Positions 58,235 to 64,000 of a stretch of 64,000 bases of DNA are shown one piece after another. The position numbers were made by a program, and so were the translations under genes. The notes beneath the pieces are model-generated. The model made no database searches. It was not told the DNA's origin and saw only the letters and a program-made list of their open reading frames with translations. Location: NCBI GenBank assembly GCA_902523885.1, contig CABZAV010000002.1, positions 217,843-281,842 of the forward strand, read 5' to 3'. Positions within the stretch are counted from its first letter, which is position 1. Every line of letters starts with the position of its first letter. Source of the DNA: an uncultured SAR86 cluster bacterium. GTDB lineage: Bacteria > Pseudomonadota > Gammaproteobacteria > Magnimaribacterales > AG-339-G14.

Positions 58235-59086
58235 GCCTTCTTGAACAGCTGAGGCAACTAAAACTCCATCCTGGGTATAAATACTACCTCTATTGAATCC
58301 ATTTGCATTACTAGCAGTTGGACTATCTAATGCGTATAAAAGCCATTCGTCTGCTCTAAATTTTCTGTGAAACCACATCGCGTGATCCAAGCTCGCAGCT
58401 TGTATAGATCTATTGTAGCTACCCCAACCTACGGCATGAGGTTTCTGACTAGTCCCCATCAATCCCATGTCAGATGCGTAAGCAAGGACAGCTTGATGAA
58501 CTAATATATCATCAGATAATTTTCCGACGGCTTTAATCCACATATGTTTTATCGGAGGTCCCTTTTCTCCTGAAAACGGATTCCAAGGTTCTACATTTCT
58601 TATTTCGATCGGTTTTTCTCTTAAAAAGGCATCCAACATTTCCTTTGGAACCTTTCCTTTGGCTTCTTCTCTTACTTCTGCATCGCTTTTTAAATCTTCA
58701 GGTCCGGGAACATCTGGCATATCAAATTGATGTTCCAAGCCATTTTCTTCAACTTTGAAAGAAACTGACATATTAAATATGATTTCTCCATTCTGGATGG
58801 CATTGACTGTTCTGGTGGTAAAGCTCTTTCCATCTCTTATTCTTTCAACGTTATACAGAATGGGCATGTCTACTCTTCCGGGTCTTAAAAAATAAGCGTG
58901 AAGAGAATGAGCAATTCTAGAACTTTCAACTGTTTGACTTGCAGCGCTGAGAGCTTGCCCAATAACCTGTCCACCGAATACTCGGCCCCACGAAGTTTTT
59001 TCACTTTGGCCACGAAACAGATTTTCCTCAAATTTTTCTAGTGCCAATGTTTTTACAAGTCCATCTAAAAGCTTCTGATTTGCCAT
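58211..59086 (-). CDS. tesB: Acyl-CoA thioesterase II
   Basis: Cytoplasmic double hot-dog thioesterase that hydrolyses medium- and long-chain acyl-CoA. FRGQSEKTSWGRVFGGQVIGQALSAA (landmark near residues 23-48), HAYFLRPGRVDMPILYNVERIRDG, ASDMGLMG (catalytic Asp region), SLDHAMWFHRKFRADEWLLY, and GVLVASAVQEGLIR (Gln) are all present. Length 291 is close to E. coli TesB (286). It follows cysE after 2 bp and ends inside tesA. Confidence 0.95.
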   Translation of the reverse strand: MANQKLLDGLVKTLALEKFEENLFRGQSEKTSWGRVFGGQVIGQALSAASQTVESSRIAHSLHAYFLRPGRVDMPILYNVERIRDGKSFTTRTVNAIQNGEIIFNMSVSFKVEENGLEHQFDMPDVPGPEDLKSDAEVREEAKGKVPKEMLDAFLREKPIEIRNVEPWNPFSGEKGPPIKHMWIKAVGKLSDDILVHQAVLAYASDMGLMGTSQKPHAVGWGSYNRSIQAASLDHAMWFHRKFRADEWLLYALDSPTASNANGFNRGSIYTQDGVLVASAVQEGLIRLIDK

Positions 59087-59088
59087 AT

Positions 59089-59877
59089 TTAATCCTTTAT
59101 TGAGTGATCAACTGTTTTTGCTGGTGAATCAGTAGCAGGTTTTCCTACCGCAATTGCTGGAACTCCAGCAACAGTAGTATTCATTTTTACATCTTCAAGG
59201 ACAACGCTTCCAGCAGCAACTTTTGCTCCTTCTCCTATTTCAACATTTCCTATAATTTTTGCTCCAGCACTTATTAATACACCTTTTCTTACTTTTGGGT
59301 GGCGGTCACCAGTTATTTTCCCTGTTCCCCCTAGAGTAACGTCTTGAAATATAGAGACATCATCTTCCACTACACTAGTCTCACCGATGACTATGCCAGT
59401 CGCGTGATCCAGCATAACTCCATTTCCAATTGATGCAGAAGGATGTATATCCACGCCATAATTTTTTGAAGATTGACTTTGCAAGTAGAAAGCCATAAAA
59501 GTTTTTTTTGAAGTCATAAAGTTACTGGCTGCTCGATGTGACTGCAAAGCCAAAAACCCTTTGGAGAATAACAATGTCATCAGAAACCCAGTTGCGGCTG
59601 GGTCTCTTTTTTTTACTGCCAATAGATCTTTAATTACGCCTGACAAGATCTCTTCATCTGCAAAGGTTTTATTTAGTTCTTGAAATAAATAATCTTGGCT
59701 AAAGCCCTCTTGATTTTCATCGCATGCTAAATCCTTTGAAAGCTTAAAAGAAAGTGCAGAGCCCAAAGTTTCAAAAGGGTCTATGTAGGCATTTAAAAAA
59801 ACAGAAGCATCGGTATCGCTTTTTCCAAAAGTTGAAGCCTCGTCTTTCATTTCAGACCAAATTTCTAAAGATTTCAT
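59089..59877 (-). CDS. cysE: Serine O-acetyltransferase
   Basis: Acetylates serine for cysteine synthesis. The N-terminal helical domain (about residues 1-140) includes AVKKRDPAATGFLMTLLFSKGFLALQSHR (landmark). The left-handed beta-helix of hexapeptide repeats includes HPSASIGNGVMLDHATGIVIGE near 143-164, DVTLGGTGK, GDRHPKVRKGVLISAGAKI and AGVPAIAVGKP. Length 262, near the E. coli 273. The C-terminal tail ends in Asp and not the Ile needed for insertion into CysK, so assembly with CysK is doubtful. Confidence 0.94.
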   Translation of the reverse strand: MKSLEIWSEMKDEASTFGKSDTDASVFLNAYIDPFETLGSALSFKLSKDLACDENQEGFSQDYLFQELNKTFADEEILSGVIKDLLAVKKRDPAATGFLMTLLFSKGFLALQSHRAASNFMTSKKTFMAFYLQSQSSKNYGVDIHPSASIGNGVMLDHATGIVIGETSVVEDDVSIFQDVTLGGTGKITGDRHPKVRKGVLISAGAKIIGNVEIGEGAKVAAGSVVLEDVKMNTTVAGVPAIAVGKPATDSPAKTVDHSIKD

Positions 59878-59937
59878 TTTTTTTAGATTTAGATTAAAAA
59901 TTCTAAGTTAAGTTTACTTTAAGAAGCAGATAAATTC

Positions 59938-59965
59938 TTGCTGTCTATTTTAAAAAAGGGATAAT
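59938..59965 (+). promoter_or_regulatory. Probable promoter of cobST
   Basis: TTGCTG (59938-59943) and GATAAT (59960-59965) are separated by 16 bases. Transcription would begin about 59972, leaving a leader of about five bases before the cobS ATG at 59977. No Shine-Dalgarno is present, so the mRNA may be leaderless or nearly so. Confidence 0.5.
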
Positions 59966-59976
59966 AAACTCTTTTT

Positions 59977-60963
59977 ATGGCAACTACTTATAATAATTTT
60001 TCTGATTCCATCCCTGACATTAAAGTTAATGTTGGAAACACTTTCGGTTTTGATGCTGACTTTGAAGTTCCTGCTTTTGCAGATTCTAATGAATATGTTC
60101 CAGCAGTTGATGAAGCTTATTGCTTTGATCGATCTACGACTCTTTCAATTTTAGCCGGCTTTTCGAATAATAGACGTGTCATGGTTCAAGGTTTGCATGG
60201 CTCTGGAAAATCAACTCATATTGAACAAGTTGCAGCCCGTTTAAATTGGCCTTGCATAAGAATTAACTTAGATAGTCATATCAGTCGTTTAGATTTGCTT
60301 GGTAAGGACGCCATTGTTATTGAAAAAGATAAACAGGTTACAAAATTTCAAGAAGGTATTTTGCCTTGGGCTATTCAAAATCCAACGGCCTTGGTGTTTG
60401 ATGAGTACGACGCTGGAAGACCTGACGTTATGTTTGTAATACAAAGAGTATTAGAAGTAGACGGAAAATTAACTTTACTAGATCAAAACAGAGTTTTAAC
60501 TCCTAATCCATTTTTTAGATTGTTTGCTACAGCTAATACGGTGGGATTAGGGGATAGCACAGGTCTTTATCATGGAACTCAGCAAATAAATCAAGGCCAA
60601 ATGGACAGATGGCAAATTGTATCTTGTTTAAATTACTTATCAGTTGATTTAGAAACTAAAGTGGTGCTTTCGAAGGTTCCAGAACTTAATAATAAGAAAG
60701 GAACAGAAGTGGTAAAAAATATGATTGAGCTAGCAAATTTAACTAGAGAAGGTTTTAAAAATGGAGATATTTCAAATTTGATGTCTCCCAGAACGGTAAT
60801 TAGTTGGGCTGAAAATTATCAAATTTTTTCTGATCTAGCTTCTTCTTTTGAATTAAGCTTCTTGAATAAATGCGATGAAACTGAAAAACCAATTATTTCA
60901 GAATATTTGCAAAGATGTTTTGACATTGAAATTGATGACTCAGTTTCGAACTTAGTAGATTAG
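59977..60963 (+). CDS. cobS: Cobaltochelatase AAA+ subunit CobS
   Basis: In aerobic cobalamin synthesis CobS and CobT drive cobalt insertion by CobN. The 328-residue protein matches known CobS almost throughout: [23 protein letters not shown] at the N-terminus (landmark near residues 12-34), Walker [10 protein letters not shown] at 72-80, [19 protein letters not shown], Walker [14 protein letters not shown], the sensor region [21 protein letters not shown], and [12 protein letters not shown]. It stands in a two-gene operon with cobT. No other cobalamin gene is in the window, so a different partner is possible. Confidence 0.9.
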   Translation: MATTYNNFSDSIPDIKVNVGNTFGFDADFEVPAFADSNEYVPAVDEAYCFDRSTTLSILAGFSNNRRVMVQGLHGSGKSTHIEQVAARLNWPCIRINLDSHISRLDLLGKDAIVIEKDKQVTKFQEGILPWAIQNPTALVFDEYDAGRPDVMFVIQRVLEVDGKLTLLDQNRVLTPNPFFRLFATANTVGLGDSTGLYHGTQQINQGQMDRWQIVSCLNYLSVDLETKVVLSKVPELNNKKGTEVVKNMIELANLTREGFKNGDISNLMSPRTVISWAENYQIFSDLASSFELSFLNKCDETEKPIISEYLQRCFDIEIDDSVSNLVD

Positions 60964-60965
60964 GA

Positions 60966-62723
60966 TTGAACGATAAATCTAGAGAACAAGTTGTTAAAGA
61001 TGCCCTCTCTTCTTCGACAAGGGCAATTTCTCAAAAAAAAGAGTTAGAAATTACTTTTGGATTGGATTCTCTTTCTGGAAACTCTATTCCTAAGATTTCT
61101 TCTTCTAAAAAAGATTTAATAGCATCTAGAGGAAAGGCAGACAAAATCGCTCTAAAAGAAAAATATTCTTTCGAAAAGCCAAATAAGATAACTGGCATTC
61201 AAGAGTTAGATCAAATTCTCTTTGAGCAAAATGATATCAGGTTAGACATCCTGGGTTCTTTGCAATTTGCAGGTGTAAAAAAGAATTTACATAAAAACTT
61301 TCTAGATTCTCTAGAAAGTTTTGCTCCGGAAACTACTTACGAAAACACTAGCAAAGCTCTTCAGATATGGCTGAAAACAAATCTTTTAGATATTAGTTTG
61401 TCAGAAAAAGAAAAAGCTCTTATCGAACCCTTTAAAAAAGATTTGAGCGCGCTAGAAAGAAAATACATACCTAAGATTAAAGAAGCCCTTGACGAAAAAG
61501 AAGATTATTTAAATCAAATTCAGCTTATTTTAGAAGAATTAGAAATTTCTTTTGAAGAAGAAGAAATGGAAGAGGAGGAATCAAATTCTGATCAAGAAGA
61601 CCAGGATGAATCAAATAATGAAGATGAACAAGATGAAGATCAATCGGAAGAAGAGTCATCCGCAGAACAGCAAGAAACAGAAACAGAATCTTCCGAAGAA
61701 TTTGATTTAGAAGACGGCGAAACAGAAGAAACAGAAGAGGAATGGTTAGAGAATAGAACTAAACTAGAAGAACTGCTCGGCCAAGAGAGGGAAACCGAAT
61801 ACAAGGTTTTTTCTAGAGATTACGATGAAATAATTGACGCTGAAGATTTGTGCTCATCAGAAGAATTAAGACGTCTGAGAACTAGATTAGATCAACTAAT
61901 AGACCCTAGCAAATCGGTCATAGCAAAACTTGCAAATAGGCTTCAAAGACTATTATTGGCCCAACAAAATAGATCTTGGGAATATGATAAAGACGAGGGA
62001 ATCTTAGACACTTCCAAATTGCATAAAATTATTACAGACCCCCTTACTTCTCTCAGTTTTAAACAAGAAAAAGATACTAAATTTAAAGACACAGTTGTGA
62101 CAATTTTAGTGGATAGTTCTGGATCGATGAGAGGCAGATCCATGACGACTGCAGCTATATCAGCTGACATAATCGGTGCTACTTTAGACAGATGCAATAT
62201 TAAAACTGAAATTTTAGGTTTTACTACTAAACATTGGAAAGGAGGAGACAGTCGAAAACTCTGGGTGGAATGTGGAAAGCCTAGTAACCCGGGTAGGTTA
62301 AATGACCTTAGACATATAATCTTTAAACCTGCTGATTTAGCATGGCGTAGAGCTAAAAAAAATCTGGGTTTAATGCTAAGAGAAGGTCTTCTAAAAGAAA
62401 ATGTAGATGGTGAGGCTTTATTATGGGCTTGCGGAAGATTATTCAAACGACCAGAGCAAAGACAAATTTTAATGGTTATTTCAGATGGAGCGCCGGTCGA
62501 TGATAGTACTCTTTCGACTAACTCGACTAGTTATCTAGATAATCACCTGAAGCAAGTGATAAAAGAAATAGAAAATAAAACAGATATCGATTTAGTTGCA
62601 ATTGGAATAGGGCATGATGTAACTAGGTATTACTCTAAAGCAGTCACAATTCATAGGGCTGAAGAACTAGGAGGAGTAATGTTGGAACAGCTGACGGAAT
62701 TATTCATAGACAAAAAAGCATAA
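60966..62723 (+). CDS. cobT: Cobaltochelatase subunit CobT
   Basis: Partner of CobS. Residues about 196-258 form a highly acidic linker of Glu, Asp, Ser and Gln. The C-terminal von Willebrand A domain has a complete [14 protein letters not shown] near residue 383, with [32 protein letters not shown] and [13 protein letters not shown], all matching known CobT. Start is the TTG at 60966, two bases after the cobS stop with AGG upstream; there is no nearby ATG. Length is 585. CobS hexamers and CobT are known to form a chaperone-like complex. Confidence 0.9.
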   Translation: MNDKSREQVVKDALSSSTRAISQKKELEITFGLDSLSGNSIPKISSSKKDLIASRGKADKIALKEKYSFEKPNKITGIQELDQILFEQNDIRLDILGSLQFAGVKKNLHKNFLDSLESFAPETTYENTSKALQIWLKTNLLDISLSEKEKALIEPFKKDLSALERKYIPKIKEALDEKEDYLNQIQLILEELEISFEEEEMEEEESNSDQEDQDESNNEDEQDEDQSEEESSAEQQETETESSEEFDLEDGETEETEEEWLENRTKLEELLGQERETEYKVFSRDYDEIIDAEDLCSSEELRRLRTRLDQLIDPSKSVIAKLANRLQRLLLAQQNRSWEYDKDEGILDTSKLHKIITDPLTSLSFKQEKDTKFKDTVVTILVDSSGSMRGRSMTTAAISADIIGATLDRCNIKTEILGFTTKHWKGGDSRKLWVECGKPSNPGRLNDLRHIIFKPADLAWRRAKKNLGLMLREGLLKENVDGEALLWACGRLFKRPEQRQILMVISDGAPVDDSTLSTNSTSYLDNHLKQVIKEIENKTDIDLVAIGIGHDVTRYYSKAVTIHRAEELGGVMLEQLTELFIDKKA

Positions 62724-62750
62724 TTCGACTTCAGGATGTACCTTTTTATG

Positions 62751-62778
62751 TTGACTTTAAGGACTAAAAGACTAGAAT
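62751..62778 (+). promoter_or_regulatory. Probable promoter of the diiron protein gene, leaderless type
   Basis: TTGACT (62751-62756) and TAGAAT (62773-62778) are separated by 16 bases, each one base off consensus. Six bases then precede the ATG at 62785, so transcription would start at or next to the start codon. No ribosome-binding site is present in the interval. Confidence 0.55.
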
Positions 62779-62784
62779 TTTTCT

Positions 62785-63957
62785 ATGAAAATTACTAAAA
62801 CGGATGGTCCTCCTAAGGACGTACTTTACTTTGATGAAGAATACAAAGATGACGAGTTAGACTTAAGCCCTCAAGACGTTGAAGACGTTGCTGAAATTTT
62901 TAAAACTCCTCTTACAGGATCTTATAATTGGGACTATACAGTCGCAGATAATCGAATTAAAAAACTTTATGAGCTTGGTAAAGAGCTAAATTGGAATGGA
63001 TCAATTGACTTGGATTGGGACTATAATCATCCGAAAGATGAGCCTCTCACAGGAATAGAAGGTGTAACTTTGCCTCATGAAGAGCTTGATGCTTGGAAAA
63101 ATTTAACTGACGAAGAGAAAATTGAATTTGATAGACATGAGACAGCCGAAGTTTTAAGTCAGTTTTTACATGGCGAACAGGGCGCTCTATTAGTTGCATC
63201 TCAAATAGTTAGTTGCGCTCCAACTTTTAATGCAAAAATGTACGCAGCTTCCCAAACGTTTGATGAAGCAAGACACGTTGAAGTTTTTAATAGATATCTT
63301 CAAGAAAAAGTTGGCTTTCATTATCCTATTAATCCAAACCTTAAGGCCTTGCTTGATAAGATTCTTACTGATGAAAGATGGGATTTAAAATTTATTGGTA
63401 TGCAAATCATAATTGAAGGATTAGCTCTAGCTGCTTTTACGAACATGAAGTTGTCAGCTAATGACACTTTGCTAAAAACTCTTTTGCACTACGTCATAAG
63501 GGATGAAGCTAGACACGTAACTTTTGGGATCAACTACCTTGAAGATTTTGTTCAAACACTTTCTCCTGAGGAAATAGAAGAAAGAGCACAGTTTGCTTAT
63601 GAGGCTTGCGTTATTTCTAGGGATAGACTTATTAACACTAAGGCAATGTCAAAATATTTAAAAATGACTGATGAAGAAGTTAGAGACTTTCAATTAAGTA
63701 ATGGTGCTATGGATCAATTTAGAAGTTTCTTGTTCTCAAGGGTCATGCCTAATTTGAAAAAAATTGGCCTTTTAACTGATTCAGTTAGACCAAAGTATGA
63801 AGCGCTAGGCATTCTAGAATACGAACATGCTCCAAGTGATTTTGAAATTGATTGGGCCGAAATTACTAAACCTTTAGAATCATCAGATCAAGTAAAAGCT
63901 GAATCTGATGAAATGTTATCTGAGATTCTTAAAGCTCAAGAAGCAGCAAGTAGTTAA
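62785..63957 (+). CDS. Ferritin-like carboxylate-bridged diiron protein, probable oxidase/oxygenase
   Basis: A cytoplasmic 390-residue protein with a ferritin-like four-helix bundle after a roughly 110-residue N-terminal region. The six diiron ligands are visible: E131 (LHGEQGAL), E161xxH164 (FDEARHVE), E211 (IIIEGLAL), and E241xxH244 (RDEARHVT). The two half-sites have equal 30-residue spacing and a DEARH motif each. This fits the R2/R2lox and bacterial multicomponent monooxygenase superfamily. No reductase, ferredoxin or effector gene is beside it. Fatty-acid or aminoaryl oxidation are only guesses. Confidence 0.7.
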   Translation: MKITKTDGPPKDVLYFDEEYKDDELDLSPQDVEDVAEIFKTPLTGSYNWDYTVADNRIKKLYELGKELNWNGSIDLDWDYNHPKDEPLTGIEGVTLPHEELDAWKNLTDEEKIEFDRHETAEVLSQFLHGEQGALLVASQIVSCAPTFNAKMYAASQTFDEARHVEVFNRYLQEKVGFHYPINPNLKALLDKILTDERWDLKFIGMQIIIEGLALAAFTNMKLSANDTLLKTLLHYVIRDEARHVTFGINYLEDFVQTLSPEEIEERAQFAYEACVISRDRLINTKAMSKYLKMTDEEVRDFQLSNGAMDQFRSFLFSRVMPNLKKIGLLTDSVRPKYEALGILEYEHAPSDFEIDWAEITKPLESSDQVKAESDEMLSEILKAQEAASS

Positions 63958-64000
63958 AATCATCTTCGATGGGTGCCTTAATTGATTTAGATTCAATTAA
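63958..64000. other. Window-edge sequence with inverted repeat and two possible partial genes
   Basis: TTAATTGA and TCAATTAA (63978-63985 and 63993-64000) form a perfect 8-bp inverted repeat around seven bases. A plus-strand ATG at 63969 begins MGALIDLDSI, running off the edge. On the minus strand a frame runs in from the edge and stops at 63929, encoding a tail ending NYLLLLEL that would overlap the diiron gene by 29 bp. Convergent overlaps are usual in this window, but neither frame can be confirmed. Confidence 0.25.

Noticed and set aside
61943..62446. Minus-strand open frame of 167 codons inside cobT
   Set aside because: It lies wholly within the conserved VWA region of cobT, and its translation shows no family features. 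The frame is open because of the codon bias of the real gene.

Overview
The window looks like a stretch of chromosome from a streamlined, AT-rich marine gammaproteobacterium. The best guess is the SAR86 clade or a close relative. This rests on gammaproteobacterial gene neighbourhoods (xseB-ispA-dxs, nrdR-ribD-rib-nusB, miaA-hflK-hflC-hisZ-purA, algC-argB-slmA, mrcA-aroK-aroB-gltB-gltD, tesA/ybbA/ybbP), a pair of very large TonB-dependent receptors, AT-rich codon use, and extremely short or negative spacing between genes. No rRNA, tRNA, CRISPR array, insertion sequence or prophage was seen, and about 97 percent of the window is coding.

Layout. 0.1-4.4 kb: an RND efflux adaptor and pump. 4.4-10 kb: isoprenoid precursor genes (xseB, ispA, dxs) facing pgpA, thiL and a thiolase. 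10.1-16.9 kb: two TonB-dependent receptors of about 1,100 residues, each followed by a near-identical intrinsic terminator. 17-22.5 kb: nth, glyA, nrdR and a riboflavin cluster ending in nusB. 22.5-27.8 kb: purA, hisZ, hflC, hflK and miaA on the minus strand. 27.9-34.7 kb: a FadD17/19-like acyl-CoA ligase, the P-II protein, two LPS genes (waaA, an lpxL-like gene) and pantothenate genes with an alpha/beta hydrolase. 34.7-38.3 kb: an uncharacterised glycosyltransferase / methyltransferase / alpha-toroid operon with a second methyltransferase opposite it. 38.3-46 kb: ilvE, algC-like gene, argB, slmA, mrcA, aroK, aroB. 46-52.3 kb: glutamate synthase (gltB, gltD) behind an unusual 224-bp leader. 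52.3-59.9 kb: a beta-propeller-like protein with an alpha/beta hydrolase, a YbbA/YbbP ABC system, tesA, tesB and cysE. 60-64 kb: cobS and cobT without other cobalamin genes, then a probable diiron oxidase.

How the genes work together. Core metabolism dominates: isoprenoids, riboflavin, thiamine diphosphate, pantothenate, branched-chain amino acids, chorismate, arginine and glutamate, plus envelope building (LPS, peptidoglycan, phospholipid). P-II and the gltBD leader, which carries an NtrC-type dyad, suggest nitrogen control. The thiolase, acyl-CoA ligase and two thioesterases handle acyl-CoA.

The most interesting signals are these: the tandem hairpin units and NtrC-like site before gltB; the uncharacterised 35-38 kb operon; an orphan CobST pair followed by a diiron enzyme whose promoter places transcription start at or near the start codon; a riboflavin cluster with no riboflavin synthase gene and a RibA-like domain lacking its zinc cysteines; gene losses inside otherwise conserved neighbourhoods (hfq/hflX, pilMNOPQ, damX); and the fact that all eight convergent gene pairs overlap or nearly touch.
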